Below are positions 16,136-24,322 of a stretch of 64,000 nt of DNA, piece by piece. Numbering within the stretch: the first letter of the stretch is position 1; every line of letters starts with the position of its first letter. The position numbers and the translations under genes were made by a program. The notes below the pieces were generated by a model. It saw nothing but the letters and a program-made list of their open reading frames with translations, was not told where the DNA came from and made no database searches. The stretch is from Bacteroidaceae bacterium (GTDB taxonomy: Bacteria; Bacteroidota; Bacteroidia; Bacteroidales; Bacteroidaceae). Location: positions 29,196-93,195 of the forward strand of contig JAFXXQ010000026.1 of the NCBI GenBank assembly GCA_017542145.1, read 5' to 3'.

Positions 16136-19100
16136 ATGACACGACAGGATGGACTATATCGTACGGAATATGAGCATGATGCGTGTGGCATAGGCATGGT
16201 GGTGAACATACATGGTGCAAAGAGCCACGAGCTGGTTGACAATGCCTTGCGGGTGCTGGAGAACATGGAACACCGCGGAGCCGAGACGCGCGACAAGACG
16301 GGCGACGGCGCTGGAATACTGGTGCAGATTCCCCACGAGTTTATTCTGCTTCAGGGCATTCCCGTCCCCGAGAAAGGGCACTACGGCACAGGCATGGTGT
16401 TCATGCCCAAGGACGAGGATGCGCAACGGGTCATCATCAATGTGATGATAGAGGAGACCCGGCGCGAGGGCTTGCAGCTGATGCATCTGCGCACGGTGCC
16501 CACCTGCACCGACGTGCTGGGGGCCGCTGCCCGTGACGTGGAGCCTGCCGTGAAACAGCTGTTTGTTACTCAGGGCGCAGCGGGTGCCGATGATGGCGCG
16601 TCGCTTGAACGGCTATTATATAAGGTACGCAAGCGTGTGGAGCGCCGCGTCACGGACGACGACTTTTACATCTGTTCGCTGTCAAGCCGATACATCATCT
16701 ACAAAGGTATGCTCACTTCGGGACAGTTGCGCCGCTACTTCCCCGACTTGTCGAGTCCCTGGTTCACAAGCGGATTGGCGCTGGTACATTCGCGCTTCTC
16801 GACAAACACATTCCCCAAGTGGAAGCTGGCACAGCCCTTCCGGCTGTTGGCGCACAACGGCGAGATCAACACCATCCGTGGCAACCGTGGTTGGATGCAG
16901 GCACGCGAGGGTGTGCTCAGCAGCGCCGCCCTGGGCGACATCCGCGACATCCGTCCCATCGTGCAGGAGGGCATGAGCGACTCGGCCAGTCTGGACAACG
17001 TCTTCGAATTCCTTGTGATGAGCGGGCTGAGCCTGCCGCAGGCGCTGGCCATTCTGGTGCCGGAGAGCTTCAATGACAAAAATCCTATCAGTGACGACCT
17101 GAAAGCCTTCTACGAATATCACTCCATCCTGATGGAGCCGTGGGACGGCCCTGCTGCGTTGCTGTTTTCCGACGGTCGCTACGCCGGAGGCATGCTTGAC
17201 CGCAACGGCCTGCGTCCCTGCCGCTATACCATCACCCGCGGCGGCATGATTGTGGTAGCCAGCGAGGTGGGTGTGATGGACTTCGACCCTCTCGACGTGG
17301 TGAGCAAGGGACGCCTGCAGCCGGGGAAAATCCTGCTCATCGATACTGAGGAAGGGCGCATCTACTACGACGGCGACGTCAAGGAACGTCTCGCCAAAGC
17401 CCATCCCTACCGCGAATGGCTCCAGCAGAACCGCATCCAGCTGGAGAAGCTGCACAGCGGCCGCCATGTGGAGAACGGGGTGGACGACCTCGGGCGCAAG
17501 CTCATCGCCTTCGGCTTCGGACAGGAAGACATCGACCGAACCCTTATCCCCATGGCTACGGCAGGGCAGGAACCTGTGGCTGCCATGGGTAACGACACCC
17601 CGTTGGCTGTCATTAGCGACCGTCCGCAGGTGCTGTTCGACTACTTCCGTCAGCAGTTTGCCCAGGTGACCAACCCTGCTATCGACCCCATCCGCGAGGA
17701 GCTGGTGATGAGCCTGACGGAGTACATCGGTGCCGTGGGGAAAAATATCCTGACCCCCGACGCTGCCAACTGCAAGATGGTGCGCCTGCCTGGGCCCGTG
17801 CTGACAAACAGCGAGCTTGACATCCTCTGCAATATCCGTTACAAGGGTTTCGAGACGCGCAAGCTGGCTATGCTCTTCGATGTCGGGCGGGGTGCAAGCG
17901 GTCTTCGTCAGGCTCTCGACGACCTCTGCCATGCTGCCGAGGCATCGGTGGATGAGGGGGTGAACTACATCATCCTCAGCGACCGCGACATCGACCGCCG
18001 CCATGCAGCCATTCCCTCGCTGCTTGCCGTGTCGGCCGTACACCATTATCTGATTTCCGTGCAGAAGCGTGTGCAGACCGCCCTCATCGTGGAGAGCGGC
18101 GAGATTCGTGAGGTGATGCACGCCGCCCTGCTGCTGGGTTATGGCGCCAGTGCCATCTGCCCGTACATGACCTTTGCCGTGCTCGACGACCTTGTCCGAC
18201 GTCACAAGATTCAGGAAGAGTACGTCACTGCCGAGGCCAACTACATCAAGGCCGTCGATAAGGGTCTGAAGAAAATCATGTCGAAGATGGGCATTTCGAC
18301 CATCCGCTCCTATCGCGGTGCCAAGATTTTCGAGAGCATCGGTCTCGGCGAGGATTTGCTCCGGCGCTACTTCGGCACCGAGGTGAGCACCATCGGAGGC
18401 ATCGGCCTCGGCGACATTGCCGTCGATGCCATCCGTCTGCACGCCATGGCGTTCGGCGCCACCCCATTTGGGGGGCAAGCGGGCGGGCGGGCAGGCGGGC
18501 GGGTTAATTATCAATTGTCAATTAACAATTATCAATTAACCAACAACGGCCAGTTTGCCTGGCGCAGGGACGGCATCCTTCATGCCTGGAATCCCGAAAC
18601 CATCGCGGGTCTGCAGGCGGCCACTCGCCTTGGGTCGTACACGAAGTTCAAGGAATGGGCGAAGAGGATTGATGAAAAAGAGCGCCCCATCTTCCTGCGC
18701 GATTTCCTCGGCTTCAAGCGAGCCACGGTGCCGACGCCCATCGACGACGTGGAGCCTGTGGAGAGCATCGTACGTCACTTTGTGACGGGTGCCATGAGCT
18801 TTGGCGCACTGAGCATCGAGGCCCACGAGGCCCTGGCGCTGGCCATGAACCGGCTCGGCACACGCAGCAACACGGGTGAGGGCGGCGAGGACAATGCCCG
18901 CTACCACACCGAGGTGGATGGCGTGAGCCTCTCGTCGAAGACCAAGCAGGTGGCCAGCGGACGGTTCGGCGTGACGGCTGAATATCTGGTGAATGCCGAG
19001 GAGCTGCAGATCAAGGTGGCGCAGGGCGCCAAGCCCGGCGAGGGCGGTCAGCTGCCTGGTTTCAAGGTGAACAAGATCATTGCCAGGACGCGCCATGCCA

Positions 19101-20686
19101 TCGAGGGTATCTCGCTCATCTCGCCTCCGCCCCATCACGACATCTACTCCATCGAGGATTTGGCGCAGCTCATTTTCGACCTTAAGAACATCAATCCCAC
19201 CGCTGCCGTCAGCGTCAAGCTGGTGGCCGAGAGCGGTGTGGGCACCGTTGCCGCCGGTGTGGCCAAGGCCAAGGCCGACCTCATCGTCATCAGCGGTGCC
19301 GAGGGCGGCACGGGTGCCAGCCCTGCCAGCAGCATGCGCTTTGCCGGCATACCGCCCGAGATCGGGCTTGCCGAGACGCAGCAGACGCTGGTGATGAACG
19401 GCCTGCGCAGCCAGGTGCGTCTTCAGACCGACGGACAGCTGAAGACGGCGGGGGACGTCGTCATCATGGCCATGCTGGGTGCCGACGAGTTCGCCTTCGG
19501 CACGACGGCGCTCATTGTGCTGGGTTGTGTGATGATGCGAAAATGCAACACCAACACCTGTCCGGTGGGTGTGGCCACGCAGGACGAACGTCTGCGAGCC
19601 CGTTTCATGGGAAGGGCCGACTATGTCGTCAACTTCTTCACGTTCCTTGCCCAGCACGTGCGCGAACACCTTTCCGCCATCGGCGTCCATAGCCTGAAGG
19701 AGATTATCGGGCGGACAGACCTTATCGAGGTGCACACCGACACGGCCACCGACAAACAACGGACCATTGACTTCGCCCGTCTGCTGCACAGGCCTGCGAC
19801 GGACAAGCCCCTTTATTGGGACCGCGGGGCGTTCACGCGCGTCGGCGGCGTGATGGACGAAGACATCATCCGGGCGGCGCAGCCTGCCATCGAGCGTCAG
19901 GAAGAGGTGAACCTCGACTACGCCATCCGCAACACCGACCGCGCTGTGGCCGCCATGCTGTCGGGCGTCATTGCCAAACGGTATGGCGAGGCAGGGCTTC
20001 CCGACGGCACCGTCACGCTCAGGTTCAGGGGCTCGGCGGGGCAGTCGTTTGGCGCTTTCGCCGTGAAAGGCTTGCGTCTCCGGCTCGAAGGCGAGTGTAA
20101 CGACTATTTTGGCAAGGGACTCTCCGGCGGGAGCATCAGCATCGTGCCGCCCGCGCGACGCAGCGACGACTTCGTGGCCGCCGAGAACGTCATTGCCGGA
20201 AACACCGGTCTCTACGGTGCCACCTCGGGCGAATTGTATGTGAACGGGCGCGTGGGTGAGCGTTTCGCCGTACGTAACTCGGGAGCTACGGCTGTCGTCG
20301 AGGGTGCCGGCGACCACTGTTGCGAATACATGACTGGCGGCCGGGTGGTGGTGCTGGGCCCGGCGGGCCGCAACTTCGCTGCCGGCATGAGCGGCGGCGT
20401 GGCCTATGTGTACGACCCTGGCCACACGTTCGACTATTACTGCAACGTGGACATGGTGGAACTCGGCCTCGTGGAGGACGCCGCCGCCCGCAAAGAGCTG
20501 CTGGAGCTTGTCCGCCGTCACTACCTCCACACGGGAAGCCCGCTGGCAGGGCAGTTGCTCGACGACTGGAGCCGCCACGTGGAAGACTTCATACAGGTCG
20601 TCCCCATCGAGTATAAGCGCGTGCTTGAAGAAGAGAAAATGCAGGCATTGCAGCGTAAGATAGCCGAAGTGCAACGCGATTATTAA
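16136..20686 (+). CDS. gltB: Glutamate synthase large (alpha) subunit
   Basis: 1516 residues. With GltD it turns glutamine plus 2-oxoglutarate into two glutamates. Short propeptide then EHDACGIG, where Cys17 becomes the N-terminal nucleophile of the glutaminase domain. FMN-domain motifs: GAMSFGALSIEAHEALA, EGGEDNARYH, KPGEGGQLPGFKV, SPPPHHDIYSIEDL. The 3Fe-4S cysteines lie in CVMMRKCNTNTCPVGVA. The C-terminal GXGXG beta-helix (SGGSISIVPP, GATSGELYVNGRVGERFAVRNSG) is complete. Residues about 778-802 (GGQAGGRAGGR followed by YQLSINNYQLTNN) come from a GCGGGCGGGCAGGC repeat joined to a TCAATTGTCAATT repeat, falling just before the central FMN domain. First gene of gltB-gltD-dapF-dapL-glnN. Confidence 0.97.
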   Translation: MTRQDGLYRTEYEHDACGIGMVVNIHGAKSHELVDNALRVLENMEHRGAETRDKTGDGAGILVQIPHEFILLQGIPVPEKGHYGTGMVFMPKDEDAQRVIINVMIEETRREGLQLMHLRTVPTCTDVLGAAARDVEPAVKQLFVTQGAAGADDGASLERLLYKVRKRVERRVTDDDFYICSLSSRYIIYKGMLTSGQLRRYFPDLSSPWFTSGLALVHSRFSTNTFPKWKLAQPFRLLAHNGEINTIRGNRGWMQAREGVLSSAALGDIRDIRPIVQEGMSDSASLDNVFEFLVMSGLSLPQALAILVPESFNDKNPISDDLKAFYEYHSILMEPWDGPAALLFSDGRYAGGMLDRNGLRPCRYTITRGGMIVVASEVGVMDFDPLDVVSKGRLQPGKILLIDTEEGRIYYDGDVKERLAKAHPYREWLQQNRIQLEKLHSGRHVENGVDDLGRKLIAFGFGQEDIDRTLIPMATAGQEPVAAMGNDTPLAVISDRPQVLFDYFRQQFAQVTNPAIDPIREELVMSLTEYIGAVGKNILTPDAANCKMVRLPGPVLTNSELDILCNIRYKGFETRKLAMLFDVGRGASGLRQALDDLCHAAEASVDEGVNYIILSDRDIDRRHAAIPSLLAVSAVHHYLISVQKRVQTALIVESGEIREVMHAALLLGYGASAICPYMTFAVLDDLVRRHKIQEEYVTAEANYIKAVDKGLKKIMSKMGISTIRSYRGAKIFESIGLGEDLLRRYFGTEVSTIGGIGLGDIAVDAIRLHAMAFGATPFGGQAGGRAGGRVNYQLSINNYQLTNNGQFAWRRDGILHAWNPETIAGLQAATRLGSYTKFKEWAKRIDEKERPIFLRDFLGFKRATVPTPIDDVEPVESIVRHFVTGAMSFGALSIEAHEALALAMNRLGTRSNTGEGGEDNARYHTEVDGVSLSSKTKQVASGRFGVTAEYLVNAEELQIKVAQGAKPGEGGQLPGFKVNKIIARTRHAIEGISLISPPPHHDIYSIEDLAQLIFDLKNINPTAAVSVKLVAESGVGTVAAGVAKAKADLIVISGAEGGTGASPASSMRFAGIPPEIGLAETQQTLVMNGLRSQVRLQTDGQLKTAGDVVIMAMLGADEFAFGTTALIVLGCVMMRKCNTNTCPVGVATQDERLRARFMGRADYVVNFFTFLAQHVREHLSAIGVHSLKEIIGRTDLIEVHTDTATDKQRTIDFARLLHRPATDKPLYWDRGAFTRVGGVMDEDIIRAAQPAIERQEEVNLDYAIRNTDRAVAAMLSGVIAKRYGEAGLPDGTVTLRFRGSAGQSFGAFAVKGLRLRLEGECNDYFGKGLSGGSISIVPPARRSDDFVAAENVIAGNTGLYGATSGELYVNGRVGERFAVRNSGATAVVEGAGDHCCEYMTGGRVVVLGPAGRNFAAGMSGGVAYVYDPGHTFDYYCNVDMVELGLVEDAAARKELLELVRRHYLHTGSPLAGQLLDDWSRHVEDFIQVVPIEYKRVLEEEKMQALQRKIAEVQRDY
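18471..18545. repeat. In-frame GGGCGGGC + AATTATCAATT repeat inside gltB
   Basis: A GCGGGCGGGCGGGCAGGC run (read as GGRAGGR) is followed by TTATCAATTGTCAATTAACA words (read as YQLSINNYQL). The first family recurs near 10140 in the Ig-like lipoprotein; the second fills the dapF-dapL spacer at 23005-23040. Confidence 0.75.
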
Positions 20687-20715
20687 CTCTCAACTCTCAA
20701 CTCTCAGCTAGAACA
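20687..20715. repeat. AACTCTC tandem spacer between gltB and gltD
   Basis: AACTCTC repeated about four times in the 29-bp gap; another member of the short-unit spacer repeats in this genome. Confidence 0.5.
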
Positions 20716-22140
20716 ATGGGAAATCCGAAAGCTTTTCTGACTGTGCCTCGTAAGGAGGCAGGCTATCGTCCTGTGCACGACCGCATCCACGACTTCGGTG
20801 AGGTGGAGCAGACGTTGAACACCCGCGACCGTCAGGAACAGGCGAGCCGCTGCATGGACTGCGGGGTGCCCTTCTGCCACTGGGCCTGCCCGCTGGGAAA
20901 CAGGGATCCCGAGTGGAACGATGCCCTCTGGCGTGGCGAATGGGAAGCGGCCTACGAGCTGCTGACGACCACAAACCCCTTTCCTGAGTTTACGGGGCGC
21001 GTCTGCCCCGCCCTCTGCGAGAAAGCCTGTGTGCTCTATCACACCACCGGCGAAGCGGTGACCAACCGCGAGAACGAAGCTGCCATCACGGAACGTGCCT
21101 TTGCCGAAGGATATGTCACTATTCGGCATCCCGAACGGATTGGGAAACGCGTGGCTGTGGTGGGAAGCGGTCCTTCAGGACTCGCAGCCGCCAATGCCCT
21201 GAACCACATGGGCTACACCGTCACCGTCTTTGAAAAGAACGAAGCTGCCGGCGGTCTGCTCCGCTACGGCATACCCAACTTTAAGCTTAACAAGAAAATC
21301 ATCGACCGCCGCATCTCCGTCATGGAGCAGGAGGGGGTGGAGTTTTGCTACGGCTGCACCATGGCCATTGATAATGGAAAATTGATAATTGATAATGGTT
21401 CTGCTGACAAGGATTGTCAATCATCAATCATCAATTCTCCATTTGATGCCATCGTGATTGCATCAGGCACTCCTACGGCCCGCGACCTACGAGTTCCCGG
21501 TCGCGAATTAAAGGGTGTTCACCTTGCACTTGAACTGCTGTCGCAGCAAAACCGTGTGCTGGCTGGCAGGGAGTTTCCGGAGGAAGAGCGCGTCACGGCA
21601 AAGGGAAAGGATGTTCTTGTCATTGGCGGTGGCGACACGGGGTCGGACTGCATCGGCACGGCTCACCGTCAGGGTGCACGGTCGGTCACGCAGATTGAAA
21701 TCATGCCCCAACCCCCTGTGGGCCAAAACCCCGCTACGCCCTGGCCGGGCTGGCCTGTCATCCTCAAGACCACCAGCAGCCACGAAGAGGGCTGTACGCG
21801 CCGTTGGAATATCAACACCTTGGAGTTTTTGGGTAAGGATGGACGGCTTACCGGTGTCCGCGTCCAGCCCATCGAGTGGGAGCCCAATCCCGCAGGCGGA
21901 CGGCCTGTGATGGTTGAGGCGGGTGAGCCGGAGGTCATCAAGGCGGAACTCGCGCTGCTGGCGATGGGTTTTCTGAAGCCAGAGCACCCGCAGTATCCTG
22001 AGGGCGTTTTCGTTTGTGGCGATGCAGCCAGCGGTGCCAGCCTTGTCGTCCGTGCCATCGCCAGCGGACTTGACACGGCGAGGAAAGTGGATGCCTATGT
22101 CAGGGGACTTAATTCTAAATTATTAATTCCTAATTCCTAA
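20716..22140 (+). CDS. gltD: Glutamate synthase small (beta) subunit
   Basis: 474 residues. It passes electrons from NADPH through FAD and 4Fe-4S clusters to GltB. Cluster-ligand cysteines: CMDCGVPFCHWACPLGN and CPALCEKACVL. FAD-binding GSGPSGLAAANALNHMG with EKNEAAGGLLRYGIPNFKL, NADPH-binding VIGGGDTGSDC, and C-terminal GDAASGASLVVRAIASG. Residues about 217-238 (AIDNGKLIIDNG and CQSSIINS) are an insertion encoded by GATAATGG/CAATCATCAATC repeats, and the last residues (NSKLLIPNS) come from an AATTCCTAATTCC repeat that has apparently replaced the native C-terminus. Despite this all catalytic motifs are intact. Confidence 0.97.
   Translation: MGNPKAFLTVPRKEAGYRPVHDRIHDFGEVEQTLNTRDRQEQASRCMDCGVPFCHWACPLGNRDPEWNDALWRGEWEAAYELLTTTNPFPEFTGRVCPALCEKACVLYHTTGEAVTNRENEAAITERAFAEGYVTIRHPERIGKRVAVVGSGPSGLAAANALNHMGYTVTVFEKNEAAGGLLRYGIPNFKLNKKIIDRRISVMEQEGVEFCYGCTMAIDNGKLIIDNGSADKDCQSSIINSPFDAIVIASGTPTARDLRVPGRELKGVHLALELLSQQNRVLAGREFPEEERVTAKGKDVLVIGGGDTGSDCIGTAHRQGARSVTQIEIMPQPPVGQNPATPWPGWPVILKTTSSHEEGCTRRWNINTLEFLGKDGRLTGVRVQPIEWEPNPAGGRPVMVEAGEPEVIKAELALLAMGFLKPEHPQYPEGVFVCGDAASGASLVVRAIASGLDTARKVDAYVRGLNSKLLIPNS
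21366..21440. repeat. In-frame ATTGATAATGG/AATCATCAATC repeat inside gltD
   Basis: ATTGATAATGGAAAATTG and a near-complementary CAATCATCAATCATCAATT flank a short centre, giving an imperfect inverted repeat translated in frame between conserved blocks of the pyridine-nucleotide domain. Confidence 0.7.
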
Positions 22141-22146
22141 TTCTCT
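22108..22146. repeat. AATTCCTAATTC repeat at the gltD stop and dapF start
   Basis: TTAATTCTAAATTATTAATTC and CTAATTCCTAATTCTC span the last codons of gltD, its stop and the 6-bp gap to dapF. Confidence 0.6.
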
Positions 22147-23004
22147 ATGCTCCCCTTCACCAAGATGCACGGCTGCGGCAACGACTATATCTATGTCGAT
22201 ACCACGCGTTACCCCGTTGCCGACCCTGCCAGCGCCGCCCGCCGGTGGAGCGACCGTCACACGGGAATCGGTAGCGACGGACTGGTGCTCATTGGGCATA
22301 GTGCTGCAGGTTTTACGATGCGCATCTTCAATGCCGACGGCTCAGAGGCGATGATGTGTGGCAACGCCTGTCGGTGCATCGGAAAGTACCTCTACGAAAA
22401 GCGTCTGACCACAGACACCGTGATCCCCCTTCATACGGCATCGGGCGTAAAGGTGCTGAAGCTGGATGTCCGCGAAGGCAAGGTGGCGGCCGTGACGGTG
22501 GATATGGGAGAGCCGGTGTTTGAGAACCGGGTGCAGTACAAACCTCAAATCTTGGAGCAGCGAGAGCAAAAGAGCTTGCTCATTTTGCCGAGTCGTGACA
22601 AGATAAGACAAAGTCAAGGTGGGAGGCTTCCTGACGGGCTGTTCGTGTCGATGGGGAATCCTCACTATGTCGTTTTTACAGACGATGTGGACAGCGTAGA
22701 GACGTTGGGAGGGAAACTGGAATGCCATACGGCCTTTCCCGAACGTTGCAACATTGAGTTTGCCGATGTACGTCCAGATGGTATCCGGGTGCGTGTGTGG
22801 GAACGCGGAAGCGGCATCACCATGGCCTGCGGGACGGGAGCTTGTGCCGTCGGCGTTGCAGCCGCCCGGACAGGCCGTGCCGGGCGACAGAGTCGCATCA
22901 TCATGGATGGCGGGGCACTGGGCGTTGAATGGTGCGAACGAAACAATCACGTCCGTTTGACAGGCCCTGCCGAATTTGCCTTCGAAGGCGAAGTAGAAAT
23001 ATAG
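22147..23004 (+). CDS. dapF: Diaminopimelate epimerase
   Basis: 285 residues. It interconverts LL- and meso-diaminopimelate for lysine and peptidoglycan. Both catalytic cysteines are visible, in [15 protein letters not shown] and [15 protein letters not shown]; start [15 protein letters not shown] is typical. Residues about 135-155 ([20 protein letters not shown]) are extra relative to the usual 270-280 residue enzyme and come from a palindromic repeat (GAGCAA...TTGCTC) found in three other places. It follows gltD by 6 bp. Linking dapF and dapL to gltBD makes sense because DapL takes its amino group from glutamate. Confidence 0.96.
   Translation: MLPFTKMHGCGNDYIYVDTTRYPVADPASAARRWSDRHTGIGSDGLVLIGHSAAGFTMRIFNADGSEAMMCGNACRCIGKYLYEKRLTTDTVIPLHTASGVKVLKLDVREGKVAAVTVDMGEPVFENRVQYKPQILEQREQKSLLILPSRDKIRQSQGGRLPDGLFVSMGNPHYVVFTDDVDSVETLGGKLECHTAFPERCNIEFADVRPDGIRVRVWERGSGITMACGTGACAVGVAAARTGRAGRQSRIIMDGGALGVEWCERNNHVRLTGPAEFAFEGEVEI
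22550..22622. repeat. In-frame palindromic repeat inside dapF (AGCAA/TTGCT family)
   Basis: GAGCAGCGAGAGCAAAAG, then TTGCTC and GCCGAGTCG. The same series (GGAGCAGCGAGAGCAAAG, GCTTGC, GCCGAGTCGCAACGG) occurs at 60560-60620 in the phosphoesterase gene; carA and the terminator at 42.4 kb carry related cores. Confidence 0.65.
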
Positions 23005-23043
23005 TTATCAATTATCAATTGTCAATTATCAATCTTCAATAGT
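23005..23043. repeat. TTATCAATTATCAATTG spacer repeat
   Basis: The 39-bp dapF-dapL gap consists of TATCAATTATCAATTGTC and TCAATCTTCAAT words; same family as the insertion in gltB. Confidence 0.6.
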
Positions 23044-24272
23044 ATGGCATTAGTCAACGACCATTTCCTGAAGCTGCCAACGGGCTATTTGTTTGCAGAT
23101 GTAGCGAAGAGGGTGAACGTCTTCAAGGCGCAGCACCCGAAGTCGGACGTCATCAGTCTGGGCATCGGCGATGTCACGCAGCCGCTTTGTCCCGCTGTCA
23201 TAGAGGCTTTGCACCGCGCAGCGGACGAGATGGCCAGCGCAGCCACCTTCCGCGGCTATGGTCCCGAACAAGGGTATGATTTCCTGCGTGATGCCATCCT
23301 CCGGGGTGATTTCCTGTCACGCGGCATCCATTTGGAGCGCGACGAAATCTTCGTCAACGACGGGGCAAAGTCGGACACGGGCAACTTCCAAGAACTTATC
23401 CGCTGGGACAACAGCATTGCCGTCACCGACCCTATCTATCCGGTGTATATCGATTCGAACGTAATGATAGGCCGTGCCGGCACGAGGGGCGACGACGGAC
23501 GATGGTCGAATGTCATCTACCTGCCCTGTACGGCCGAGAACGGCTTTGTGCCCGAGCTGCCCCAGCAGCGGGTGGACGTCATCTACCTCTGCTATCCCAA
23601 CAACCTACGGGTACGGCGCTCAGCCGCGACGAGCTGCGACGCTGGGTGAACTATGCCCTCAGGAACGATGCCCTCATCTTCTTCGACGCTGCCTACGAGG
23701 CCTATATCCAGCACGACGACGTGCCCCACAGCATCTACGAGATAAAGGGTGCACGGCGCTGCGCCGTGGAATTTCACAGCTATTCCAAGACGGCGGGGTT
23801 CACGGGCGTCCGCTGCGGCTACACCGTGGTGCCGAAGGAGGTGACAGTGAGCACGCTGAAGGGCGAGCGCATAGCCCTGAATCCGTTGTGGAACCGTCGG
23901 CAGTGTACGAAGTTTAACGGCACCAGCTATCTGAGCCAACGCGCCGCCGAGGCCATCTATACCCCAGAAGGACGCGAGCAGGTCAGGCAGACCATCGACT
24001 ATTACATGCAGAATGCCCGCCATATCCGTGAAACCCTGTGCAGCATCGGCATGAAGGTCTATGGAGGCGAGGACGGGCCCTACCTATGGGTGCGCACGCC
24101 GGCGGGGATGACCTCGTGGCGCTTCTTCGAACAGATGCTTTACAACGCCCATGTGGTCTGCACGCCGGGTGTCGGCTTCGGACCCTCGGGCGAGGGATAT
24201 GTCCGCCTCACCGCCTTCTGCTCACGCGAACGCACCGAAGAGGCGCTCGAAAGAATCACAAATTACTATTAA
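23044..24272 (+). pseudogene. dapL: LL-diaminopimelate aminotransferase, interrupted by a one-base frameshift
   Basis: DapL makes LL-diaminopimelate from tetrahydrodipicolinate using glutamate and PLP. Frame one runs from [17 protein letters not shown] to [11 protein letters not shown] and then goes wrong (stop at 23649). The expected continuation [19 protein letters not shown] with [13 protein letters not shown], the PLP-lysine region [15 protein letters not shown] and an intact C-terminus is in another frame, to the stop at 24272. The join is at 23601-23610, where AACAACCTACGGG lacks one C compared with the AACAACCCTACGGG needed for NNPTG. Everything else is conserved and no decay is visible, so a sequencing error or very recent mutation is likeliest. 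If real, the cell would need another route to diaminopimelate. Confidence 0.9.
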
Positions 24273-24322
24273 CCCCAGCAAATTCTTCATTCTTCATTTT
24301 TAATTTTTCATTTTTTACAGCG

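Noticed and set aside
16682..20674. Long antisense reading frames (610 and 712 codons) opposite gltB
   Set aside because: They mirror the codon structure of gltB in this GC-rich gene, have His/Val-rich unnatural composition and no family resemblance.
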